From NCBI GenBank assembly GCA_022496805.1, contig CM040106.1, positions 6,200,001 through 6,264,000 on the forward strand: DNA of 64,000 nt, given 5' to 3'. The position numbers were made by a program, and so were the translations under genes. The notes beneath the pieces were generated by a model. That model did no database searches, was not told where the DNA came from, and worked only from the letters and a program-made list of their open reading frames with translations. Numbering within the stretch: the first letter of the stretch is position 1; every line of letters begins with the position of its first letter. Origin of the DNA: Pohlia nutans. Its lineage: Eukaryota; Streptophyta; Bryopsida; Bryales; Mniaceae. Positions 23,374 through 35,119 of the stretch are shown here, in pieces.

Positions 23374-25900
23374 TTAAACATGACCTTCTAGCATTGTAGA
23401 AGTTTTCCTTTGGGTGGACAATCGATTTTGTAGTTTTCATGATTCGAACTAAGTCTCTTTGGATATAGTGGGCAGTCATATGAAAGCACCTTAGAGCATT
23501 TTGTTTTACAAGTCACTTGGATTCATTTTTAATAAAATGGAAAGAATTCAAATCCTTTGTAGAACCATGTAAAAACTAAAATCATGAGTTTTGGGGTCAT
23601 ATTTACTATTGAGACGGTATCAATCTGACTATTGTCCTCCTCTGGAACAATATATGCCGGTATGTCTTGCTCTTGGACATGTTCTTTTCAATCTTTTATT
23701 TTCAAAGTATAGGTTCCAGATCATCATCTTTCTTTCCAATTCCGGAACTGCATCAATCGCTACCTCTACCCATCCCTCGACGATGAGGAGGTCATCATAT
23801 AGAGCTATCTCAACACCTGGAAACTTGGCTCTAAACCTCACTCCACATAGCTGCGATGAAGAAGAAAATTATTTGCAACAGCTAGATAAACATGGATGAA
23901 TTCCACACTTAGTAGAGCTTACAATAGCCGCTTGGAAACCTCACTCGCCGTAGCTGTGGATGAGAAGAAGAAATTCTTGCAATGCATGACGAGATCTCTC
24001 AAAGGAGGATGAGTTCCACAAGCAAAACTCTGACACGGCTCAGCTGGTACTACATTCAAGTATGAACTAGCTCTGTCACTCAGCATAGCTATGAAGAAGA
24101 ATGTTTTCATTGCATCAACATGGTAGGATCTATATGGTGCCAAGTATGGAAGACCTTCATTACCAAATTAAAAGAATCCTTTGTATCATATATACATCAA
24201 ACTGCAGCTATTTTTGAAGTCCCTATTTCAACTCTATTCATAACCTGAACCCCGAATCAATCTGTTTGATTCAAGTGCTGCAATCTGGATTTCATCAGCT
24301 GGATTCTAATGGAATCCACTAAAGAATTTGGAGAATGAAGACAACTACTCTGCTCTTAATTAACCCCTAAGGGACCACAACTATGTTTCTCTCCAAACAC
24401 TCCAAAGTATCCCTTCTCATAAAAGGACAAATAGTTTTTAATCATAAACCTTTTTGACCAATTCAACCATAGGATATTTCAATCAACTTGAGTTTATTAC
24501 AACCTTAATTTTTTTAACCGTTTAGGGTTCTTCAATAGTAAGATTATAAGCTTCAAAGTTGGTAGCATTTTTTTTGGCTTGTTGCCCAAGTTTGAAACTT
24601 TCTAATAATGTCCAAAATGCAAAGTTTAGTCAAAGATTTGGTAAAATGAATTTGCCAGTTGTTTATATGGGCGTTACCTCATTGTGTACAAAAATTCAGA
24701 TGCATAGCTCATTGTATGAAAATATTCAAGAGTTCCCTGCAATTAGGTTTTTCACCTTTGCAAGATTGTATCTTTTGATCTACACATCATCTATGTACAA
24801 AAATTACCATCCCATCTTTGTTTTATAGCGTAGAATCACCACAAAACATCTCAATAATTCAGGATCAATACTCATTCCATACTGAGCTGACCGAACTTGG
24901 AAAATCAACCTTGGTCCTTTACAAGTTAACAATGCTTCAAATTGACCACACTACCAGCGAAGGCGTCGCTTCTCACTCAAAAAAGTGTCAAAATTCACAA
25001 AACACACTTGTTCCTCATGACAAATCGCACTCACCAAGTCTTGAACTCCTTGACAGTAAGTGCAAAGTGGCGCTCTTTCACTAACCTACCGAGTGAAAAG
25101 CGACGCCTTCTCCTTGCAGTGCTAGTTTGCATGAATGTGAGGATTATTGTACGTGCAAGGGTCTTTTTAATACCAAAAAGAATTTATGAGCTCTACATAT
25201 TATAGTTGTAGCTTGAGGATAGCAGCACCAGCAGCTGGTTTCGATGCAAAGACGTAAAGATCTAATTAAAACTTCCTCTTTGATTTCCCCTTCATCATCA
25301 GAGCTTCATAGTATGGCTCATGCACATTCAAGACATCTTTGGAAATGAGCCTGGAAATTTCTTTTAACACGTGTACTTCATCCCAATTGTAGTAAATGTA
25401 CTATTGGTGTTGAACGCTGGAAATTGCTCATTTTTTACGAATGTTTAAGATAATGCCATCACAACCAGGACAAAGAGCTGAGAGTACATACATTCAGAGC
25501 TGAATTCATGTCTTCTTTCCTAACAAGGGAATTTGTACAGTACAACCGCCCCAAGTAGCTCTAGTTAAGAAGGCTCCAATTCCACGGTTGCTGCGACAGA
25601 GTCCTCCTAATTAAGCCCTCTTGCTCAAGACAACTGAAAGAGCAGTTTAGGCAAGGATCTTCAAGTATCAGAAAAAAATTCACCAATGGAGGGTGGCATT
25701 CAGAAGTATCGTAATCAGAGTGCAGAGGAAGTTCAACAATGTTTTGAGTAAGCCTACAATAATAATGACAACGTAGCTTGAATTTAGTCTGTTGAGCATT
25801 CCGCAAGTTATCCTACATTGGATTCGTGCATGTCTCAATGTCAGCTTCCCATTGACTTGTTCAGATCTGCAGCTGGGAATTCCTGGTCACCCGAGTCAAA
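23374..25900. other. Non-coding or unrecognised DNA
   Basis: About 2.5 kb with only short frames. At 24363 there is TTAACCCCTAAGGGACC, which resembles a left end of the TTAA elements, but I found no convincing right partner. No other structure was noticed. Confidence 0.45.
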
Positions 25901-25985
25901 TTCTGTATCCTCTTCCACTTGGCATCTCCAGATGAAGTGAGTAAGTCTTGTATCTGACCATTGCGAAGTGGAAGAGGATACAGAA
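25901..25985. repeat. Perfect 20-bp inverted repeat
   Basis: TTCTGTATCCTCTTCCACTT at 25901-25920 is perfectly complementary to 25966-25985, with a 45-base loop. It is the first part of a larger set of inverted repeats reaching 26470. Confidence 0.9.
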
Positions 25986-26013
25986 GATATGCAATCGCAG
26001 TCATGAGATGTAT

Positions 26014-26058
26014 CTTGGCAGCCGCTACCTTGGCAGCCTCTACCTTGGCAGCCGCTGC
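26014..26058. repeat. 15-bp tandem repeat, three copies
   Basis: CTTGGCAGCCGCTAC, CTTGGCAGCCTCTAC and CTTGGCAGCCGCTGC follow without gaps. The third copy starts the left arm of the inverted repeat below. Confidence 0.95.
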
Positions 26059-26389
26059 GGGTGCTCTATCTTCGCAGTGGTGCTACTCTTGGCTGCGTGC
26101 ATGATCCATCAATTGAAATAGTATGAACAAATACAGTAGGAAAGTTAGAGCGTTTGGTGGGTGAGTGCAAAGTTAAAATTATGGAGTGGGAAACCTCAGT
26201 CTAATGTATCCTGCCTTGCTTTTGAAGGGGCCCATATGTTTCAGGATTTGCGTGTATGTATCATGGCTTCAGTCCTTTGGAAACCCATTGAAACTATTTA
26301 CCAGCGATGGCACTGCAACGAGGTCAATAAGAAGGCAAGGAGACGAAATCAGACCATTGCGAAGATAGAGCACCCGCAGCGGCTGCCAA
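26045..26389. repeat. 36-bp inverted repeat arms, 273 bp apart
   Basis: Arms at 26045-26080 and 26354-26389 are complementary at 35 of 36 positions (core GCAGCCGCTGCGGGTG). A shorter second match (GCTACTCTTGGC near 26082 against its complement near 26455) extends the foldback outward. It could be a decayed foldback element; no gene inside. Confidence 0.9.
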
Positions 26390-26489
26390 AGTGACAGGAG
26401 CGATGACGGTCTAGCAATTTGAAGGCAACACCACGAAGAAAAGGGCAACAGAACGCCAAGAGTAGCAGCCCACAAAACTAAAGCGCGGG

Positions 26490-27530
26490 GAGGTTACGGC
26501 GACAGATTTCAATGAAGACAACAACGAAGCAAGAAAAAGAAGAGGACCATCGCGATGGCTGCAACGACAGGGGAACTGCCGAACTCCATTGCCACAGTCC
26601 TTGTCTCCCTCCCCGTGTGACGATACGGAGGGAGCTAGGGTGATAATATAGGAGGAGAGCTCCCTCACTCCCTAGTTCTCCAATTTTCATTGTGATTTGA
26701 TTTGATTTAGGTTTCCCTAGGTTTTGAATCACTATTCGGGAGACCATAGAGTGATAATAGCAATTTTAATTGTTTTATTGATTCAAAACAACCGGTGATT
26801 GATTGTGGTTGTTATTGTTCAAATTATTTGTGTTGGATTGTTGTGTGGTTCAATGTTGAATGATTGAGTAGTATTGTGGGAATTGGACCCGGTGTATAAG
26901 GCACAACGCAGAAGCGTTGCCCGATTTTAGGACCAATTGGGTGTTTAGTTTGCAATTTAGGATAGAAATTAGGGTTATTGGACACAACACGGAAGCGCTG
27001 CCTAATTTTTCCCAAAAAACCCTAATTAGTTGTAATTGTGTTGTTAAATTGCAAGGGGTGTATATGTAGAGTTTAGGGCCCAATTAGGGTTAAAGGTTAA
27101 TGTTAGAGTGTTATACGGCGCTAGCTAATTAAAATAGAGACAATATACTGTGTGCCATATGCATCAGCTCGTAGTTCAAAGTTCAGGAGTGGATGTAATG
27201 AGACTAGGAAGAATCTAATTGGGCGTGGGCTTAGTTATATGACTGCTGTCGTGATATAATATTCAAGTAGAGAAGTTGTCGTTGAGTTAAATTATACTGT
27301 GAGGACAAACGAACAATCTTTAAGAAAATGCGGCTTTTTGTAGGACTAATCTATTTGCACCCGAAGTCATAATAACAATTGAATAAAGAACACATTAATC
27401 ATCGTTTCTGCAAATTAATTTCTATACTAAAACCTCTTGTTGAATACAAGGATGTTTTATATTCAATCATAGAAATCTAAGCTGCACCCTCAACTAATGT
27501 AGCTTGGAAGTCTTGTCAATGACCCGGGGA
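26490..27530. other. Non-coding DNA
   Basis: No supported gene. A short hairpin of TCCCTCC/GGAGGGA lies near 26608-26632. Between 26870 and 27010 a phrase of the type GCACAACGCAGAAGCGTTGCC recurs about 100 bp later in altered form (ACACAACACGGAAGCGCTGCC). Confidence 0.5.
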
Positions 27531-28689
27531 TTAGATGGGCATGGTGTTTGGAACGGAATCCGAAAATAGAGGCTTGGGTTCATTGTCAAAGAAGTCCTGG
27601 ACGGCAGCTGCAATCTCTTCTGGCACAATTGGAACTCCCTCGCTTTTGAGGGTGCAAGTATTGGGGAGTCCCAGCAATTGGCAAACATAATGAGACCACA
27701 TCAGCCTCCAAATAAGAGGATGTCAAGGGAGGGAGTCCCATTTCCACACGAGACGCGGTAGAATCGAAGAACATCTTTGTCTAGCAATATCTTTGCGAGG
27801 TCGATGTTGAAGTCTTGAACGTTTGGGAATTTGCCCATCCACAATTCCACTACACCCTCCAAGCTGTCAATGGCATTTATCATCTCCACCAAACGTCCAT
27901 TCCTCGACACAACGGGATAGTCTTCTTTGTTTCGCATCCCCAATCTCCCAAGCGTAAACAATAGCGTTGAAGGCAATGAAAACGAGTGTAGAAGATAAGA
28001 TATAGGAATTGGAACATGCAGTTTTACTATCGTTGTTGTGCACTTCGTTTTGACTGTAAGCGTCAAATTCAATGTATGGGATTGACATCTGATTAGTAAC
28101 TAACACTACGACCTCCTAGGCTCAGGCGTAGGCTACAATATATAGTCCAATCAAAGACTGCGGAGTCAAGATATGGAGATCGTTGAATAACATTCTAAAG
28201 TAAGCGTCCGTAATTTATAAAAGAACACATATCATGAGTATGTCAGTGCAGGGTGACCACGATAACCTGGGCCAGGACGATCGCGACGGCCAAAGTGCTC
28301 ACCACGCCCTAGGCCAGGGTAGTCGGCACCGACTATGGTGCCATGAGCTGGGTGAACAAGAGGCCTACGGCTATCACACATCCAAGCAATGCAAGTGCAT
28401 GGTGACCACGATAACCTGGGCCAGGACGATTGCGACGGCCAAGGTGCTCACCACGCCCTGGGCCATGGTAACCGGTACCGGCCATGGTGCCAAACACTAG
28501 GGCCAAAGTGACAATCCAGGACCATGTTCAAGATTACGTTGTAATCGTAAAGAAAACAGGACGCTATCAAGAAGCATGTAAGCACCAGAAAAGAAAGATA
28601 ATTGAAGCAGTATTCACTTTCTTCAAAAAGTGAACGATCTCATCGTACTCTGTGCAGAATTTACCAGTCTTCTTCTTCTCGTCTGCCAT
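27531..28689 (-). pseudogene. Unrecognised two-exon gene, frameshifted
   Basis: Exon 1 (28689-28618) encodes MADEKKKTGKFCTEYDEIV and 5 further residues and ends at a GTGAAT donor. The intron (28617-28089) holds the GC-rich minisatellite. Exon 2 starts after TACTAATCAG at 28088 and reads MSIPYIEFDAYSQNEVH, IAFNAIVYAWEIGD, YPVVSRNGRLVEMINAID, MGKFPNVQDFNIDLAKILL, SHYVCQLLGLPNTCTL and VPEEIAAAVQDFFDNEPK, with TAA at 27531. The coherent peptide needs frame changes near 27931 and 27710, so the gene is damaged or misassembled. I recognise no family. It starts one base after the stop of the gene upstream, so the two may be parts of one locus. Confidence 0.6.
28235..28495. repeat. GC-rich minisatellite, two units of about 145 bp
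   Basis: Two tandem units share GGTGACCACGATAACCTGGG and end near a palindrome-like GGTACCGGCCATGGTGCCA (first copy altered). On the minus strand the repeat reads as a hydrophobic peptide (STLAVAIVLAQVIVVT) in one frame. It lies within the predicted intron 28617-28089 and is related to the array at 31230-31783. Confidence 0.85.
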
Positions 28690-31178
28690 TCACAAGAAAG
28701 AGTTGTTGACAAGAAGATCAAGGCTGGTGTAGTTTGATACGCTTACGCCTGGTTTGCTTAACATGGGACCTCGCTTTGGGGGCGAGATGTACCCAATCGG
28801 AGTAGAGGATTCTGGAGAGGACAACTTCAACCGCTTCACATTTGGCTCTATAGTTGACACAATTGTGGTCTCCACAGCTGCATGCGCAGGTGCAGCTGCT
28901 AGCGCTGGTGCAGGTGCTGGAGGAGGTGCAGACGCTGGTGCAGCGGTGTCAGCAGAATCTGCCTTCCGTTTAGAACCTCGCTTGGACATGGTCGTCTTCT
29001 CTGTAGAAGCAACCTCCTTGTCCGGCGTTGCTGTGTTCTTTTGTGTACCTGTTCCAATCAGACTAGGCTCGAGAGAGTTTCGCAGAGGAATGTCAAATGA
29101 AGGAGGTTTGTTAAGTGGGCAATCCAGGTACCCCCCCTGTGCAGCAGTCCCAGTGAACCATATCCCAAGATTTCATGATCCCCTCAGTGAGCATGAAGTC
29201 CTCGCTGTCCGGCTCAAGGTAGTTCACAAAAAGGGAGGGGATCTTGAAATGGCCTTATTAGGAAACAACACATATTTGAAATAGCGGTACAAGACACGGT
29301 GCAGTGCAGCTCGTATCTGCTTGATGTAGTCAAAGATGTTGGAGATTGGATCACGGCCATTTTGGTGATAATTGATGGTGATTTTTTGATTACGAAGAAT
29401 GCCATCAAATATGATTCCGGCCTCAATTGTCAGCTGCACAAGCCATTGTAATAGATGGTGAGCACGGAATTTTTGGACCCCCATGTGTGATTCTAGACAA
29501 ATTTACAAGCAGTGGCATACAACAGATTGGAGAGACAGGTAGGTTATTACCTGAGACGACGAGGTGGCTTTGTGAAACCAGACTGAAAACGTGTCATTGT
29601 TAAATCCTCGTTTTGGAAATTTAAGGTGAGTTCTGATAACTGGAGGTTGATTCCAACGTTCAAGCCATAGCACCTTCATTGAAAGATCCATAGCGCTTGT
29701 GGCAAGCATCCATAGCTTCTCAAGTTTCATCTCTGGTTCTTCATCATGACATTCATAATGAGTTTTTACCTCCTCCAAGAATGCGGAAGTGTTGACAGGA
29801 TCAGCAATAGGGCGCATCTTCTTCAACTTGCTCTTATGATGTACCTTGATTTTCTTGACTGCATTGTTCAGAAGCTCATCAATTCTCTTGGCTGTCCAGT
29901 CTTCAGGGTTCCGGTACTTCTCATAGAACCTCCTTTGAGCAACTGCCGCAACCTCCCCAATCTCTTGCTGCAATTCAAATTTAAAACATTCGCAATGAAT
30001 GACACAAATTAGACAGCCTTGAGGAATGCTAGGGTTCAGTCTAAAGAGTGGTACTAGGGCGAGCACGATGACTAGGGGCAGAGTGAACATGACGACCAGG
30101 GCTAGGATAAAACGAGGACCAGGAATAAATGGAGACTTGAGCTTGAAGATGACGATGTACCTGATTGAGAAGAGCATTGAGAGATTCAACGGTCAATATG
30201 AACCAAGTGTTTTTCTTAGCAGCTTTTTGATTTATTTCAGCTTGACGCAGCTCGTTCGGTGACACCAAGGCCTTAAAATATAAGAGAGGTTGGGAACCAA
30301 TGTTGCAAACTCGGTAGAGTCGGTGCACAAGGTTCGCAGTGACATGGGACTTCTCATTTCTCCTGCACATTAAAGTACATTATAACTTACTCCACTTTTG
30401 CTAAATGTTAAACTCACAAAACCATATAAATATGAGTAAAAAGTATCGTACCAATTCACTTCGTGGAGAGCGGTGATCACAGTGGGAATATCACCTTTTA
30501 CCTCCAAAATGATACTATGAACAGAATAATGCCATTCTAGGTCATCACAATGATCTTGATCTATGAATGGCATCCATGCCTGGACTCTGTGATTACCATC
30601 CCAAACATGGAACATTTTTCCACAGAACACACTAAGGATGGGATCAGCAGCAACTATGGCCTCGAATTCCTCATTGACGCTTACCCAACGAGCACTCCAG
30701 GACGAAGAAATTTCTGGAGTAACAAGTTTGGTCTTCCCATTGTTATCCTTCATAGCCACATAGAAGACACCATTACCCTCCATGTACCCATTCTTTATAA
30801 AATGAGAAGCTAACTTCATAATATCGTTTTTCAGCGCAGGCCTCACAACAGGAAGACATAGCATTCTACAAAGCGGTATAAACAACCTGGATTTGTGACG
30901 GGGTTGGAATCGAAGACGTTCAATTCTGGATTTCGTGTTTGGTGTCTCGCTCAATAGCAGAGAATTGAGCAGATCGTGAACGTCTCGCTCGCTAAGCTCT
31001 GTTGCTTGTGTACTTTCTGAAAGGTCATCAAGATGGCACAAGGAAAAAAAACAATGTCACTCCAATCAATATAATACGGGCATAACCTGGCACAAACATG
31101 AAGAATGAAAATCCACGTACCATCGAGGTCGTCCTCATTTTCTTCTGACTCTCTATCCGCATCCAGTTGTGATTGGCC
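28690..31178 (-). pseudogene. Multi-exon gene with DGNHR (ParB-like) motif, frameshifted
   Basis: Exons with GT-AG borders: 31178-31121 (acidic, DADRESEENEDDLD), 31016-30452, 30362-30174, 29970-29551 and 29433-28690; frames join without stops at the first three junctions and at 29551/29433. The second exon contains FCGKMFHVWDGNHRVQAW, whose DGxHR core resembles the ParB/sulfiredoxin fold active site; no other member of that fold is certain. The C-terminus is basic then Ala/Pro-rich (SKRGSKRKAD; PNVKRLKLSSPES), suggesting a nuclear protein. In the last exon a one-base loss near 29255 and a one-base gain in a run of seven G (29132-29138) cancel, leaving 41 codons shifted. Upstream exons are probably missing because a CACTA element lies at 31784. 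Function unknown. Confidence 0.72.
30026..30130. repeat. Intronic sequence related to the GC-rich minisatellite
   Basis: Within the intron 30173-29971. Words such as GAGCACGATGACTAGGG and GACCAGGGCTAGGA match the array at 31230 (GACCAGGGCTAGGA occurs in both). The minus-strand frame again gives a hydrophobic run (FILALVVMFTLPLVIVLALV). Confidence 0.6.
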
Positions 31179-31224
31179 TGCAAACGATGTTGATGTCAGA
31201 CATAGAGGTGCAAATGGGCACTAT

Positions 31225-31783
31225 CTCGATGAGGAGGAAGATCACGAAGACCAGGGCTAGGAAAAGGGTGGCCGGTACCGGCCATGGTGCCAAGGGCACC
31301 CCTCACCACTTCCACGACCGTCACGAGTGCGAGTAACGCTAAGAGGACGAGGGAGATGAACACTTGGAGAGGGCCAGAAAGAGGGTGACCGGTACCGGCC
31401 ATGGTGCCAGGGACACCCCTGACCACGTCGCGATTGCCACTACCAAGGCGAACACAAGGGAGATGAATACTTGCTTTAGGGCCTGGGAGAGGGTGACCGG
31501 TACCGGCCATAGTGCTAGGGGCACCCTGACCACGTCACGAGTGCCACGAACAGGGCAAACACAAGGAAGATGAACACTTGGAGAGGGCCTGGGAGAGGGT
31601 GGCCGGTACCCGCCATGGTGCCAAGGACACTCCTGACCACGTCACAATTGCCACTACCAAGGCGAGCACGAGGGAGATGAACACTCGCTTCAGGGCCTGG
31701 GAGAGGGTGGCCGATACCGGCCATGGTGCCAGGGGCACCTTGACCACATCACGAGTGCCACGAACAGGTCAAACACGAGGGAG
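31225..31783. repeat. GC-rich minisatellite, about five units of 105-115 bp
   Basis: Each unit contains GGGTGRCCGGTACCGGCCAT followed by GGTGCCA and a GACCACGTCAC-like segment. It lies upstream of the first recognised exon of the ParB-like gene, probably in an intron. On the minus strand one frame is a repeated hydrophobic peptide (VFISLVLALVVAIVTW and variants), so a coding role for membrane segments cannot be excluded. The CACTA element at 31784 interrupts the last unit. Confidence 0.9.
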
Positions 31784-31812
31784 CACTATAAGAAACCCGT
31801 GATTTTTGTGAC
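31784..31812. repeat. CACTA terminal sequence
   Basis: CACTATAAGAAACCCGTG followed by ATTTTTGTGACG. CACTA-family ends typically begin CACTACAAGAAA. It lies exactly at the interruption of the minisatellite unit (CACGAGGGAG, where other units continue ATGAACAC). Confidence 0.85.
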
Positions 31813-32299
31813 GTTAGCTGAGGTCAAGGTTGTTTTTGAAAAAATCGTTGCGCGAACCGGCTAAGCCCCTGGGCTGTCGGATTCTGGTGTGTGTTGCACA
31901 AAACATGCGGGTATTGGCGGAAAAACGCAGAGATGTTTGCATATATGCAGTTGTTTGGAAGGACATCCCAATAAACATGTTCATGTTTTTGAAAACGTCT
32001 TCTGAAACGTGACAGTGCCACGTCAGATTTTGTTTCAGTTTGATTGCAGGTAAACATGTGGAAGTTACTGTCTCTTGAGGTAAAATTCAGCCCGAACGTG
32101 AAAAACGCAGGGAAAAGGGCTGTGGTTTTTTAGTACAGTAGAAATATGTCATCCTACTGATGCACAAGCTTTTACTGTTGGGAATATTTTTCCAGATCAA
32201 ATAGAGTACCACATATGGTCGTGTATCCTATAAAACATATTATAACCTATTGTTGCATATTTGATTACTCTAAATATTTAAATGAATTTTGGTACATAG

Positions 32300-32970
32300 T
32301 TTCGCAAAAACCGCGGCGTAGTTTGTCATAGTTTACTAATTAAAAATGACTGGATGTTTCATGTCTGTTGCAAAGCAACATGTTGGTTACAATTTTTTAC
32401 TTTAACGATTTTCCAACACACGTAAATACAAAGTGAATCAATTATTTCCAAATTATTTTAAGAACCCACACGCTGCATCTATTATCGATATTGAATTGTG
32501 TTGCTGGTGGATTGAAGTTAAATTTTTTGATCTTTGTTAATTTCGAACCCTCGTTTTATGGTGTCCGAAGAAATAATTATTTTAATCATGATCACTTTTT
32601 TCATTTGCATATACCTTCTATTTTTCTATGTGACACCTTATTCTATTACTTTAGATTATATTCTATCTCATAATATTTTGTTTTTGTAATGTTACTTATA
32701 TATCATATTATCTAAAATATATTTGATAGCTTTATATTGCAATCTTGTTTCATTAATTTCACTACTTTAATTTCTAGTATAGTTGATTTTATTAATTTAC
32801 TTTCTTTAATTTAGTGACTTAATTTCATCCACCTGCACGGTTTCGATTCCGGCGCATGGTTTCGCAAAGATCACGGTTTAGTTTGTCATAGTTTACTAAT
32901 TAAAATGGCATACATGTTTCATGTCTGTTGCAAATCACGTAAGCGTTGGTTACACTTTTTTGAATTTCAT
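32300..32970. repeat. Diverged direct repeats in the CACTA subterminal region
   Basis: A segment from TTTCGCAAA through GTTTGTCATAGTTTACTAA to TTTCATGTCTGTTGCAAA at about 32303-32390 recurs at about 32862-32940, roughly 560 bp apart. No coding content; the DNA between is AT-rich. Confidence 0.8.
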
Positions 32971-33627
32971 CCACCGTCAAGTTTTTTACTCTAAATATTT
33001 CTTGTGGTTTTATTTTTGTTTTCAGCGATATCGTACTAGCTATGACATGATTTTTGAGTGTCTTTGGAACTGAGAACAGTTGGAGTTTCATCAGTGAGGG
33101 GATTATAGTGCCTCGTCCACGTCAGCATGGGAATTTCCACGTGGCACGTGCTCACATGTCACGCTCTGTCGGAGACGACATCAAAGACAACATTCTGTGA
33201 AACAAAAACTGGTTATGCATTTACGCGTTTCAATAGACATCCACTGAGATGTCCAAAATTATATTCAAACCTCTATTGGGCCGTCTACTCCAACATTTCA
33301 GATTTCTTGAAAAGTCGAACTCTGTCAGTGTCCAAGTCTTATACAACATCAATAACGACATCTAAATTGGGATCACACATTCATATTTACGGCGTCAACG
33401 ACAACATCTCATATAACATACGGCACGTCTATGTTGACAATCTGCGGAACATATCCATCAACATGAAGACGTTCATAATCCCACCTGAGAACTAAATTTA
33501 GCCGTCACCGATACTGGACAACATCAACTTCAACATACACACCGTTAGGATAAACATTGCGGCCCATGCACAATTCGACGTCAGCCTAAGCATAGAGACA
33601 GCCTATTTTGATCAACGGCTAGAAAAA

Positions 33628-34695
33628 CACGGCGTCGCTGCACACGTATGTCCGCTATGACATCCCGGATTACTTGAGCCAGGTACCACAAACGTCTTCA
33701 CGATACTCGATGTTGCTGTCAAGATATATATCACAAAGAACGTTTGCTTCTCAAATGTGACGTACCCGTAGGACGTTACACAGAAACATAGAATGAACCA
33801 CTGACATGTACACGTCGCGGTGAACGCTCACAAACAACGTTGACTGAGACGTCTGGCAAGGAATTTTGTTGTTGCTTTTGATGTGAACACAGAGACATTC
33901 ACTCGTACTTTGGAACGTCGGTGAAAACAGTAGGACCCCGCTGCTATGTCGGTTCAGAGCGTCAGCGTCTATGTTGAAGTAGACATCCGGATGATGCGTC
34001 TCAACAGTCCGCATAGATATTTTACGTTACATGTGCATGTTCTCCACAGTCGGACTTATCAGACGTCAAACTTGTTTTCCATGATGTCTGCAAGAACATT
34101 GGGCGCGTCAGTGAATACGACTTCACGCTATTATCCACTTCCGCGATGCCGTCAGGAGTCACGCATGCTGTAACGTTAAACAAAACGTTGGGAAACACAC
34201 GGTGTCTCTACCAGGTGTGTCCGCTATAACATCCCAGGTTACTTTCACCATGTACCATGAACGTCAATATGATACTCGGTGTTGATGTCAATTTATATGT
34301 AGCCAAAAAACGTTCACTTGTCATACGTGACGTACCCGTAGGACGTGACACAGAATAAACCACTGACATGTACACGTCGCGGTGAACGCTCATAGACAAC
34401 GTTGACTGAGATGTGTGGCATAGAATTTTGCTATTGCATTCGATGTCAACACATACACATTCACTCGCACTTTGGAACGTCAGTGAAAACTGTGGGCCGC
34501 CACTGCAATAACAGTGCAGGGCGCCAGTTTCTATGTTGCTGCAAACATCCGGATGATGCATCTCGATTGTCCGCTTAGATATTTTGCGTGACATGAGGAT
34601 GTTCTCCACAAATGGACTTATCGGAGGTCAGACTTGTTTTCCATGATGTTTTTAGTAACAGTGGGTGCGTCGGAAAAATCGCCTTCACGCTTTTA
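33628..34695. repeat. Tandem duplication of about 570 bp, ACGTC-rich
   Basis: Segment 33628-34125 is repeated with divergence at 34200-34695. Landmarks shared in order: GTCCGCTATRACATCCC, GTGACGTACCCGTAGGACGT, ACATGTACACGTCGCGGTGA, ACATCCGGATGATGC and CTTGTTTTCCATGATGT. It lies in the CACTA subterminal region, where TNPA-type proteins bind repeated motifs in other family members. Confidence 0.9.
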
Positions 34696-35119
34696 TCGAC
34701 GTCCGCATCGCCATCCACAGTCGCGAATGCAACGTCTGACAAAACTTCAGCATTGCATGGGTTCAATGCACAAACTAGGTTATCATACACCTCTGTGCAA
34801 TGTTTGTACTTGCTGCAACATGTTGTACTTCGTGTCATAGCCTTGCATTGTTTGTAATAGAATCGACAATGATAAAAAGGATTCAAAAGCTTGCGAAAAC
34901 ACAATCCATCCGTCATTATTCCTCTTCAATAGTGCGTTGCGGTGCAGTGTGAGTTGCTGCTGTTACGTAGCTGCCGCCCTTAGTTGCTGGTGTTCTTTCG
35001 GGCTCAGTTTCCTAAATGACGGGATGTAGGCCACCAAAGTCCTCGTCGTTGTCGACGTCGACCATGGCGGGGGCGGGCTGTGAAAGTTGTAATTGACGAC
35101 GCCGGCCCCGGACATCTGT

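Noticed and set aside
24363..24545. Fifth TTAA element starting CCCCTAAGGGACC
   Set aside because: No complementary right end next to a TTAA was found within 1 kb.
31339..31747. True membrane protein encoded by the minisatellite
   Set aside because: Frames are short, interrupted and shift between units; kept as a question in the findings rather than annotated as a gene.
33000..33115. Right end of a short CACTA element (ATTATAGTG at about 33103)
   Set aside because: The neighbouring bases do not complement the left end beyond TATAGTG and no matching 3-bp duplication (GAG) follows.
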